DNA of 64,000 nucleotides. Origin: Terramyces sp. JEL0728 (Eukaryota; Chytridiomycota; Chytridiomycetes; Rhizophydiales; Terramycetaceae). A program made the translations under genes and the position numbers. The notes beneath the pieces are model-generated. The model was not told the origin of the DNA and ran no database searches. It was given only the letters and a program-made list of their open reading frames with translations. The stretch spans positions 1-64,000 of the forward strand of contig JADIIU010000064.1 of assembly GCA_027603945.1 (NCBI GenBank), written 5' to 3'. Of the stretch, positions 21,722 to 31,839 are shown in pieces; within the stretch, counting starts at the first letter, position 1; each line of letters starts with the position of its first letter.

Positions 21722-22603
21722 TTATAAATTGATGTCTGTTGTGTCAATGCCGAGTTGTACGGAAATTTCATCTTTTCTGGTAGCAAATACAGATCTGTCC
21801 TTTCCGGCCATGTCCTTATAAACCATGCTGGTATATCCATATTTGATCAGGATGTCCTGTACCAATCGTCCCTGCGATTCGCCAATTTCAAAGCAAATAT
21901 ACTTGCTGATCTGTAAACTACTGATATACTCATAAAACTCTACCCCAAATTCGTCTCTAGTTACAAGCGCATTTTTATCTTCATAAAGCAATGATTTTGA
22001 TAAATTATTATACTCTGCTGGGGTAACATATGGTGGATTGCACACAAGAAGATCACACTGATTGAATTTGCAGCTGAACAAGTCTTGCAAGTGGAAATTG
22101 ACGCTAGTTTTGAGTTTCCTTTGATTGAGTAACGATAATTTAATTGCTGATTTGGAAATATCGAATGCATCTATTTTCAATGAGGGATAATAGTGACTTA
22201 GCGCCAGTGAAATACAGCCGGAGCCGCTGCATAGTTCAATCACACTGTGAATTAATGGTATTTTAGAGCCCTTTTGCAGAGATAGCGCTAAACTGTTTGT
22301 AGAACCTGATACACTTGGAAATGCTTCCATTGTTGGTAAAGCATCAATCAGCCTTTCTGTAATTTCTTCTGTTTCCCATCTTGGTATCAACACTGGTGGT
22401 CTGGTCAATATATTCAATCCTAAAAATTCAACCGACCCAAGTATATATTGCAAGGGTACGTGTCGGATCCTCCTCTGTATATACCAATCCAATTTATCTT
22501 TTTGTTTTTCAGCAGGTAGCGTTTTCACTGCGTCCTTCATCCATCTCAATTCTGCTTTGGCTTGTAACAGCGAACCAGTAACTCTTTGCAATTTCTTGAT
22601 CAT
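21722..22603 (-). CDS. MTQ1: HemK/PrmC-family protein-glutamine N5 methyltransferase, Mtq1-like
   Basis: A single-exon gene of 293 residues. The N-terminal helical release-factor-binding part includes YIQRRIRHVPLQYILGSVEF, the HemK signature. The AdoMet-binding strand VIELCSGSGCISLAL follows, then the catalytic NPPY motif (CNPPYVTPAEY). HemK enzymes methylate the GGQ glutamine of peptide-chain release factors. Of the two eukaryotic forms, the long N-terminal domain fits the mitochondrial Mtq1 type rather than the short Mtq2. A clear mitochondrial presequence is not obvious. It is divergent from the small gene at 22612, with only 8 bp between start codons. Confidence 0.9.
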   Translation of the reverse strand: MIKKLQRVTGSLLQAKAELRWMKDAVKTLPAEKQKDKLDWYIQRRIRHVPLQYILGSVEFLGLNILTRPPVLIPRWETEEITERLIDALPTMEAFPSVSGSTNSLALSLQKGSKIPLIHSVIELCSGSGCISLALSHYYPSLKIDAFDISKSAIKLSLLNQRKLKTSVNFHLQDLFSCKFNQCDLLVCNPPYVTPAEYNNLSKSLLYEDKNALVTRDEFGVEFYEYISSLQISKYICFEIGESQGRLVQDILIKYGYTSMVYKDMAGKDRSVFATRKDEISVQLGIDTTDINL

Positions 22604-22611
22604 TGGAAAAC

Positions 22612-22800
22612 ATGAAAAAAATTGTAAAGAGTTTGAAGGAATTAAAAAAGAAGCAGGAAAAGCGGATGATGGAGATTAGCCAAGAGCTGAAAAAAGTCCA
22701 TTTGATTCCGCTGGATGAGATTGACACAGATCTGGATTTTGAAACCCTGGTCTTCATGCTGGATATGTATGCGCAGGATATGGATGTGCTCGACGAATAG
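22612..22800 (+). CDS. Small acidic coiled-coil protein, unknown
   Basis: A 62-residue open frame. The first half is a strongly predicted charged helix or coiled coil (KSLKELKKKQEKRMMEIS); the second half is acidic and Leu-rich (DLDFETLVFMLDMY). Starting from a separate ATG 8 bp from the Mtq1 start codon on the other strand, it would share that promoter. I recognise no family. Small size leaves real doubt, but the composition is protein-like and unlike a random frame. Confidence 0.4.
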   Translation: MKKIVKSLKELKKKQEKRMMEISQELKKVHLIPLDEIDTDLDFETLVFMLDMYAQDMDVLDE

Positions 22801-22943
22801 CGGTTGTTGTTCCGCCAGTCTAGCTGTCAGCTTATTGCAGCTGGATTTAAATTGTAAGCAAATGGTTCCATTCAAGGTGTAGTTGGAGAATCAATTCTTA
22901 TTGGCCAATCTCATATTCAAAGTGAATTTATTTCAGAGATTTT

Positions 22944-23781
22944 CTATACTCTAACATAGCCGATGGATTTGGGATACTTTCCCTGCAGCTTTTGTTTTTC
23001 GTACCTAATTTTCGTCAATATAATAGAGATGGAGAGGACAGAGGGATACAGAGTGCGAATGTTGATTCCAAGATCAAAAAACCTGAATTAAATAGGAATA
23101 CCATAAAGTAGACACGCTTATCTCCAGCCCGATGCTGTCCAAGTATTGCATGTAGTATGCGAATGCTTCTAGTATCCCAAAGGGAACCAGACACACCAAA
23201 CGCAGCAGCCCGCTTTCAATCAATACTTCAAACATTGCACTGTGATCTTTGTTTAGCTTATAGACTTCAACGAGGTATGTGATCATTATTACGACCAAGA
23301 TCAGTTCTGTTAACAGTACATTGATTGAAATTGGCGAATCTGCAGCTGCTAGTAGACACATATTGAATCTGCATAAATTCCGAAACACGCGCAATACCGC
23401 CCCAACTATTAGCGATGTTACAAGAGCGCATCTTGCAACTGCAAAGAGTATAGAATTTTGGTTCATTACGCAGGATAGTTTAGAATAGGTAGATATCGAG
23501 GCAACATGATCGTTGATGTACCAGCCTATTTCGCAACCTATCCATATCGCGCAACACAGCGTATCTGAATATTCTGGAGTGTAATCAGCACCAATTAACA
23601 ACCATATAACAGTTTGAAATTTAATGGTGCTGAGTATCGCTAGTAATTTAATGGCTGGATTTGGTCTGGCTTGCGAATAAATGAACCATACGCAAAACAA
23701 ATCGACAAAATGGAGACATATTTGCTGCTGTGCCCATGTAGACATTTCTATTATCAGAAATCGAGTGGTTGGATCAAGCAT
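22944..23781 (-). CDS. Polytopic membrane protein, tandem paralogue A
   Basis: Two exons with a 19-nt intron at 23083-23101 give 272 residues. Six or seven hydrophobic segments are visible, for example DLFCVWFIYS, LLAILSTIKFQTVIWLLIG, ILVVIMITYLVEVY and LRLVCLVPFGILEAFAYY. It is clearly paralogous to the gene at 24066-24946: the first exons are both 680 nt and share WAQQQ, ISINVLLTE and CLVPxGILEA blocks, and the intron sits at the same codon. A further 22-nt intron in the last exon (without the usual TAAY element) would change the final 20 residues and move the stop to 22928. I do not recognise the family; no signal peptide and no catalytic motif. Confidence 0.7.
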
Positions 23782-24065
23782 TGGATTGGAATTCGTTTAC
23801 TTTTTCGTGATGTCATACTTGCTCTCTACTATGGTGATAACTTTGATACTTTATGGCAGAGAAGTGTTTGCAGATGCAAAGATATTTCCAATAAACGACA
23901 TGAGCCAGCTTTTCTAATCGAGTGCTAAGATTGGATATCTTCTAATACAAGAACAGCGAGTGTAGGATTGTCTACGTTCCTTAATGTACTGTATTCGCCT
24001 CATGTAAATCTTGTGACGGATACTCTATGAAGGCTAAAATGTTTATTAAACAGAATTCTGTAATT

Positions 24066-24946
24066 TCATTCGCCTGAAGAAACACTCTGTGTAGCTTTGC
24101 TCAGAGAATCAATCTTTGATTGACCCAAAGCTTTCCTTTCCAAGAGACATATAGTTTCGTCCTTAATCCGCAATCGTGTCAGCACAATCGCAAGTGATAA
24201 AATAGTTGGGTACATTAAACGAAAATCTACTCCAAGATGAACAAACCTTGGTTAACCTCGTGTTACCATAGCAACGAAGGTCTCATTGGTATGCCATTGT
24301 TATGTAAATGCTCCGAGTAGTAATCCAGAGCTTCTAATATTCCTAAAGGCACTAGACATACAATTCGTAGCAATCCGTTATCAATCAGCATTCCAATAGT
24401 GTCGCTTTTGACTGGCATTTTTTCGTAGACGCGATAGAGGTAATATATCAGCATAAATAACAAGATAAACTCGGTAAGCAACACATTAATTGATATCCAA
24501 GTATCCGCTTGCGCAAGTATACAGCAGTTAAATCTACACATGTTGCGCAAGACTCTTAGTACGGCCCCAACAATCAATGAACATCCTAAAATGACTTTGG
24601 AGCCTGTCGACATCCACTTTATATCCTTTGAAACAGACTGGACTGTGTAAAAAGTAGATATAGAAGCAATATGGTCGTTCACAAACCACCCAAATTCACA
24701 ACCCATCCAAATAGCATAACAAGCTGCGTTAGAGTAACCAGCATTGTAATTAGCACCTATCATCAACCAAACCACTGTTTCTAATTTGATTGTGCTGAGA
24801 ATAGCCAATAGGAATACAGAAGAGTTTGGGCATACTTGGGAGAAGATAAACCAGACACAGAAAAAGTCCAGAAATTGGAGACACGTCTGTTGTTGTGCCC
24901 AAGTTGCCATTGCAGCAATTGACGGCCGTACGATTGGATCAAGCAT
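24066..24946 (-). CDS. Polytopic membrane protein, tandem paralogue B
   Basis: Two exons with a 20-nt intron at 24247-24266 give 286 residues. It aligns with paralogue A along its whole length (MLDP...TWAQQQ..CL.F.D.FCVWFI start, CRFN.C.LA.AD..ISINVLLTE in the middle, and after the intron the conserved LYP/MYP..LS..I.LT.. segment). Without the intron it would stop after LLW, and the conserved last segment would be lost. Predicted topology is six to seven transmembrane helices with conserved CRFN and AD residues in a loop. The pair suggests a locally duplicated fungal membrane-protein family; sensor or transporter function cannot be decided. Confidence 0.7.
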
Positions 24947-25145
24947 CAGGTATTGTGGTGGAGGTAAGAGTGGGTGAATTTGCAGCTAGAATTGGTGATG
25001 TCATCATCACTTGAATAGGCACAAAGAAAGTGAAAAATATCTTGAATTAACGGATTATCGACTAGTCCTACGCGAAATAATAACGGTTTACGCAAACGGG
25101 AAATCAAGTTTCCATCTTTACGTTGGCTTCAATTATCCCAAAGTA

Positions 25146-26517
25146 TTATACTTTATTCTTCATTATATACACCATAGGCTGCATTCTAATTTCAACTGGA
25201 ATCGCAAGTTTATCCAAATGTATCTGCACCCCAGCATACCCATCGATACTTTTTATTACAGTGTACCTAGATTAACAGCTTGGTACTCTGTGTGTTTTTC
25301 AGGCTCATGAGAGATCAAGTAATCAAAATCATACACAGAGAGTGTCTCATTCTTGTAGTATGTACTATACGGAGACTCTTGAAATCTGCTTGCGCCGTTC
25401 ATACAAGTAAATGGATCCAAGTGGACAGTGCCATTGTATTTCCTAAATTCTGCCAAAGCAAATCCACCAGGATAATTAAATGCAGATATAACTGACATCC
25501 CCATTGATACAATAAACATTCCAAGGTATAACACGTAGATGAGTGGGTGCTTTTTCCCTATGGACGCGTTTAAATTCATAATTGGTAAAACATAGATAAT
25601 AAATCTGCGTTAGTAATACACACCTCCATTCTTTATGCTGAATAAACGATAAAATCAGTAAATGGCCAAATACTAGTGCATGGTACATGTTTGGTTTCTT
25701 TAAACAATACAGCAGGGATAAAGGACTGATCTTTGGAAGCAATCTGGTAAAATAGTAATGAAAAGGCGATACTCCCCATTCAATTGATTTGTTTTCTATT
25801 CCGTTGAACTGGAATACAGCCAATTCCGGCCATACCCAGTATCCCCAAAAGTACGAGTCGACAGAAACAGTCAGGATAATTGATACAATTGAACTAATGA
25901 TTCCACATAAGAGCAACTGCTTTATAGAATAATTGCCTACATTACAACAAATTACCCTTGTACAATCCAATCAGCAGTATCATGGACACTAACCCAAAGA
26001 GCTCGGATCTGAAGCAGACAACGACAAATGCAGATGACGAAATCATTAGAATTTGGTACTTGTCGAACGAATCTGAGCGTAAAAAGCATCCAAATATGAA
26101 AACAAAGAAAATCAACGCAAACACATTTGGTAGAGTCCTGCTAGCCCAGAATATAAAGTGAAACTGTGTAACAGTGAATAGAGTAAAGTGCATTGCTGTT
26201 CGTTTAGAGTATCTCCTTCTAATACTTTCCAGCAAGAACCAGTAAGCTATCGAAACGTATAGACTTAGTGCTATCCTCGCAAGTGTTTGTAGATACTGCT
26301 TTTCCAGAAATTTAAATGGTAGCAGGAGGGGAAATACTAGTAATGGACCGATGAATGTACGCGGGACTACACCTGGGAATTCAAGGTGGTCGTAGGGTGT
26401 TTGGTATAGTAAATCGTGTATTGCTTGCAAGTTGAATGACTCTTCTACTTTTGTGTATGGTGCTAGCAGGACGTTTAGCACCAGTATTGAAAAAATCAGT
26501 GCTGCAAATTTCAGCAT
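25146..26517 (-). CDS. ALG12: Dolichyl-P-Man alpha-1,6-mannosyltransferase ALG12
   Basis: Four exons, with introns at 25937-25955, 25605-25623 and 25267-25286 (19, 19 and 20 nt), give 437 residues. Family signatures are the lumenal loop PYTKVEESFNLQAIHDLLY, followed by EFPGVVPRTFIGP, and later HKEWRFIIYVLP, which only appears after splicing the second intron. ALG12 is a multi-spanning ER enzyme adding the eighth mannose to the lipid-linked oligosaccharide for N-glycosylation. The start MLKFAALIFS is used because the longer frame begins with GTG. The last exon supplies the short C-terminal lumenal segment (TVIKSIDGYAGVQIH), in keeping with the family ending. Confidence 0.93.
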
Positions 26518-26568
26518 TTGGATTGCTAATCTGGAAGAGGACGAAAAAAAGAGATGCACAAAAATAGT

Positions 26569-27391
26569 TTATTCGTCCAAAGGAGATAAATGCTTGCCAA
26601 TCAACTGCAGTTAAAACAGATTACCTTGTTCATTCCAAACATTGTCATTCGATTTGTTTGGAATACGGAAAACATCTTTTCATCGTTATTAATATGCTGC
26701 TTATTACTTGGGTCTTGCAACCCATTTGCTTTGATGTAATCCCAGATTCGTTTCACTACCTGCGGCCTTGATTCAGTCTCTACTTGTATCAACTGCTGTA
26801 ATTCGGTGGAGAGTTTGTGGTGCTTGTTGAATCCGCCTTTCTTTGGTTCTCCAGATCGTTCAGCCCGTTTCTTTTCCACAATGATTTGTGTCAAATGCGG
26901 CTGTAATAATTTGGCCATTTTCATCATATGCATCCGCTTTGTTTTAAAGACTTTGATCAATTTATCATCGCACAAGATGTATCTCCTGTCTTTTTCGTCC
27001 TGCAGGCTATTGCCCTTGATGTAATCCCAAATCTTTTTAGTGATTTGCATCTGCATTAAAACAAAGCTACTCTTCCTAGTTCGGTTTCTCCGATTAACTC
27101 TGATAATGCAGGACTGAGCGAGCATAACCCTCCATTAGACTTTTTCTTTGTGTCTATTAGCACACTGTCGTCATCGCTGTCCTCTGACTTTTCTGCTTTC
27201 GGTTTGGTATCTTGTAGCTTTATTACCGACTCTAAAATGTCCATTGCGTATTTATCAAATTCAGTTTTGTATTCGGCCAAGTCAACATTGTATTCAGAAC
27301 TAATGGATTTCCGCAATTGCTTTTTCGTTATTGTATCTATATTTTCTTTGATTAATTCTGTAATTCTGTCCTTGTATTGTTCGAAATTCAT
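26569..27391 (-). CDS. DEK-C plus double SWIB/MDM2-domain chromatin protein (Tri1/Uaf30-like)
   Basis: Three exons, with 20-nt introns at 27051-27070 and 26605-26624, give 260 residues. The first 60 residues (LIKENIDTITKKQLRKSI) resemble a DEK C-terminal helical domain. Two SWIB domains follow: ITKKIWDYIKGNSLQDEKDR...MMKMAKLLQPHL and VVKRIWDYIKANGLQDPSNK...MFGMNKLIGKHLSP. The second is completed only by the last, 36-nt exon. Yeast Uaf30 is part of the RNA polymerase I upstream activation factor, and Tri1 is its paralogue with this DEK-C/SWIB order. Two SWIB copies in one protein is less common than one. It starts 284 bp from the SPC7 start on the opposite strand. Confidence 0.88.
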
Positions 27392-27675
27392 TGAGAAATT
27401 TCAAAGTAGAAAATTGACAATGACAATTGTAGTATCTCACAATGATGCTAGTGGTTATTGTGCGTGTAAAGTAGCTGGTGGAGGGTTGTTGTATTCAGAA
27501 TATTTCAAATAATGGCTTATGAAAGACAAAATTATTTGGTGCAAACCGCTAGATCAAGACAATACTTTCATCTGCATCAGCTATATAGCTGAACTGCAAT
27601 CTACTATAGTCTGCTGTGCGAAAAAGTCCGAAGTAAAAGACAAAGTTTTCAATCTAAAAAACAGAATCCAGAATA
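27392..27675. other. Spacer between SWIB and SPC7 genes with an unexplained open frame
   Basis: A region of 284 bp between divergent starts. An open frame starting at ATG 27420 (MTIVVSHNDASGYCACK) and another after it (KIIWCKPLDQDNTFICIS, through 27700) look more protein-like than chance, but I found no 19-23-nt intron that joins them sensibly or links them in frame to SPC7. Either a small separate gene or plain promoter. Confidence 0.3.
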
Positions 27676-30600
27676 ATGGTAAAATAAAATTAAATCACAG
27701 GATCAGGACGGACGAAGAAAATCAAGTGGACGCAGAGTCTCATTTGCAGCAACGGCTCACGTCCGTTTATTCGAAAAGGATACTACCACAGTAGATGAAA
27801 ATCAAGATGAAGCCGAACTGGCTAAAATGCTGGCTGAATTTCATCCTGGAGAATCTACACCAGACAGATCTACACAAAACGAGAATTTATTCGATATTGG
27901 AGAGTAAATATTACTAAGTTTAGTGAAAGTGAATCAAAGAATAGTTTTGATGTTTCGCTCACTGGATCGCCAAATCTATTCAGAAATCTACTAAAGAATG
28001 AAACTCCGGTAAAGGATAAGATGTTGTCCAACGTGATTGGTTCAAGTACACCGCTGCTTGATAGTGCAATCAAAGCAATCACTCACCAAACTCAGTCTCC
28101 ATTGGCAGATATGGAATCATTTGTACAAACTCCTACGGCAGCTATAAATTCATTAGAAATGATTGTAAATGAACACGATACGCCAACAATGACTTTTAGC
28201 AAAACAGAAGGTATTAACAAGCTTATATAGAATCTCAATATATGGATATGGAGTCTACTGCTAATACACCAAGCAAATTTAGAGTTGCTACAGCATCAAG
28301 CACTCCTAAACTTACTGATCAACCTTTGGCCAGATTAACCCCAAAAGTATTGAAAGATACGCCAAAGAAAGGGATTCCAAAGATTACTCCAAAGAAAGCC
28401 AGAGATAGTATTGCACCATTCTTCAATAATACACCAAAATCCTCTTCCTTAAAATACAGCACCAAAGATATTAATGAATCTGTCGAGTTTTCACCTGTTG
28501 CACTGGCAGTAGAACCAGTATCACAAAGCCCTACACTAGCTATCAGTGAATTATTTGCGGATATTCCAGAGCCAGAAGTAAAAAGTGCAATGAAAAAGAA
28601 AGCTGTTCGCGATTCAATTGCAGGATTTTTCAAATCTGACAAAACTAGAGATTCACTTGGGGGATTATTTACCAAAAGTGCAACCAATAGTCCAGTCAGA
28701 AAGAGTCCAATGACAAGATCAAAGAGCGCATCTAGTACACCAAAACCAATCGTAACTAAAAAGGTACGGGATTCATTAGCTGGTTTCTTTCCACAATCTG
28801 CTATTAATAGTCCTCAAGACAGAGAAGCTATTTCACCAAAAGTGTCAACTGATAGCAGCTTTGATAACTCAATGGAAAGTATTGATTTCAGAGGTCGCAG
28901 TCCAACGGTTTCAATTCTTAAAACGACTGCAAGCCCGCTGGTTCAAGCAGTGGATAGCCCTATTAAGGAGAGTCCTGTCAAGAAACCAGCTAGAAGACCG
29001 AGGGATAGCGTTGCACCATTCTTCCAAAATGATAACTTGTATTCTCCTGGATCTGTTCTTGATGAAAGTGTAGTAATGTCAAATTCAACTGAGCCTGATC
29101 AATTAACAAAAATTCAATCTCCTGCTCCAAGAAAAACCAGGAAAATTGGCGGAAAGAATGTGCGTGATAGTATTGCGCCGTTTTTTGCAAACAATTCTGT
29201 TTTGGACGAATCGGTTTTGAATACATCTGTTGATGAAAGTGTCGTTGCTGAAAATGAAGAAATTACTGTTCAAGCTCTAACTCCAAAGCAAGGAAAACAG
29301 CGAAAGATTGGTGGAAAGAATGTGCGTGATAGTATTGCACCATTCTTTGCAAACAACTCTGTTTTGGATGAATCTGCAATGAATACCTCTGATATTGGCG
29401 AACAAGTTCAATATTTCAAACAAGAAAGAGATCACCAAAATCAAATCCTTGAAACTATCAAACACGAAGATTCAGCTGATGAATCTCAACTCGAAGTCAA
29501 GGGAAGCTTTTTTGAAGAGTCGATGGTTTTGGATCAAAGTCAGGATTTGACTGATACTCAAAAGCATGGAGATACATTCAGTCACGACACTATGGACTTT
29601 TCCCTACATTTGGATGACAAACGGGCTTTGATGTCAACCCCTCACAAGGAAAATGATTTCTCAATTTCCGATATTTCCCCCGTACCTGTCAAGACAGAAA
29701 CGCCAAAATCCATAAAGAGAGGTGGCACTCCAACAAGCGGAAACAAGTCCAAGAAAGTAGCCAAGACGCCGGTTTCTGTTCCTGCTTCACCTGTTACTCG
29801 TAGCCAAAGGAAGGTCAACACTCCGAAACAAAGCACTGTTACACCGCTTCGCAGAGCTGTCGTTGATAAATTAGTCGCAAGTGCCAAGAAGGCCAACACA
29901 TTTAACCAAAAGCTGCAAGAGGTTTCAAACGAAGAAAATATCCACCAAGAAGAAAATAAACCTACTCCAAAGCGTAAAGGTACTAAGCGCAAGTCTCTTG
30001 GTGGCGATGCTTTAGAATCACTTAAGCGTGAAAAGATTGAAGATGAGATGGCGGAATATTTGGCACACGACGATAATTCTCCTGATCAAAGTGAAACCAG
30101 TACTCCCGTCAAGGAATCAGCTACTCCAGATTCCATATTGTCTCCACTTAAACCGGATATGCCAGTATTTTCTCCAGACAAGACTAGGGATTTAATGGAA
30201 GAAGAACAGTTGCCAATTATGGACACTTCGTTATTGCAAGATGATCCTGAACCAAAGCAAATCCTTTCAATTGACGACTTTTTGAAAGCTACTGGTATTG
30301 CTTTCAGAGACTCTTACAGTGAACCAAATGTTGAAACCGAGAGTATTGGTACTTGTTTATTGATCTTAGAATTGTCCAGTGTTTCAAACAGAGTTCTGGC
30401 AAGGACTAAATTATTTGAACAAGTATGTTACAAGCAAGGATGTGAAGAATTGAAGATTACCATTAATGATTTGGTTGAAACTATCAATGGATTTGCTGAT
30501 GATATGTCTGAAAATGTTCCATTGTTGTTTGAGGAGTATGCGCAAGGAACTGATCTTGATCGAGACGAAATCATGTCAAACTTGCAAACTTCTAAAAAGT

Positions 30601-31802
30601 TCTGTTACTTGGAAGCCAGACTTGATTGGTACCCATGGAAGCGATTCTTGTTTGACAAAATATTCAGTGCTTTGGAATCAAATTTCAGCATGCTAAAAAA
30701 GGATTTGGATACTGTCAAAGCTTTTGGAGAAAGATATGCAATTTACGGACAAGAAACCAGTCTGTACAAAAATGACTTGATTGCAAACATTTCTGAAACT
30801 AAGGAAAGGTAAAGTGTAGTTAATAGTTGAAATGAAACCAAAACCAGAGAGCTTGCAAACGAACACTCAGAACTTATGGCCGGAAAAGTAGACCGATTAT
30901 CCAAGATTCGAGAAATGGAACATGAAATTGCTCGTCTACAAGCTGAAAACCAAGAACTAGAAGCCGAAATTCAAAGCATGGATATCGAGGAATCCGATTT
31001 GAGAAACCAGATCAGCCATTCTGAAAAAGTATGCAGTGAACTTGTAGTATTTGACCCAGCTGATCTTGTCTCACTCAGATCTGAATACAGCATTCTACTG
31101 ATGACTCATTCATGGAGACCGTTGGAAATCTCTACCAAGACTATTTCGTGGATTTATGGTGATGCCCTCAGTGTTACCTTTACAAAACAAGACAACGGAT
31201 TCCATCTGGCATCGCAAGTGTACATGAACCCTGACGAAAAAGTATTGATTGTTTAATGCCAGCCTTCTCTTGTTAAAGGGCCATGTAACAGAAACGTGGA
31301 ATTTATCCAAACTATTGATCCACTGCGAATTAACGAGCTATTGAAAAGATTTGACAGATCTGAAAAGAATATAAAGTCGGTAGATGATATGGCTCAAGTA
31401 ATGCTTAAATAACACCAGGTAATGCGAAAATTGGCCACCATTTGCGAATCGCTAAAGATGCTACGTTGGGATATAGAGATGGCGGAAAATTTCACAAGTT
31501 CTCCAATTGTGTTTGAGCCTTTTTCGAAAGCTAAATCGTCTGATGAACTGCTGGTGCTCAGTACCACGTTTTATTCTGTCCAGCACACGGCCCTTTTGAA
31601 GCTTTTGGTAAGCTTTAATCCCACGAAAACTTTCTTTTATCCATTTATGGACTGCCAGTGTAAAGTTTCTCTTGAATATGGCGATCTAAAGTGAATATTA
31701 TTTAACGTTAGCACTGCAGCTATTAATGACTTATTAACTAATATTGAACCATGCAACGGGTTGCTTGTGGCAATCACGGATGCTATAAGACGCGAAATTT
31801 AA
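27676..31802 (+). CDS. SPC7: Kinetochore scaffold SPC7/KNL1
   Basis: Eight exons give 1326 residues. Introns: 27679-27700, 27904-27923, 28211-28230, 30809-30829 (or to 30847), 31242-31262, 31398-31418, 31691-31711. The N-terminus has the PP1-binding RVSF motif in SGRRVSFAATAHVRLFEKD, as in other fungal SPC7. The middle is disordered, with seven copies of an RDSIAxFF motif between 28398 and 29350. The C-terminal third has the Spc7 domain start (ILSIDDFLKATGIAF), a long coiled coil (IREMEHEIARLQAENQELE) and an RWD-like end. KNL1 recruits the spindle checkpoint proteins Bub3/Bub1 and binds Mis12. The first coding exon is the ATG alone. Intron 4 lacks a canonical AG in the usual size range. Confidence 0.88.
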
Positions 31803-31839
31803 TAAACAGTTTTTCCTTATTTTTTCAAAACTCTTAAAA

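Noticed and set aside
23671..23928. Plus-strand hydrophobic open frame overlapping the start of membrane paralogue A
   Set aside because: It is mostly antisense to the conserved N-terminal exon and has no equivalent opposite paralogue B.
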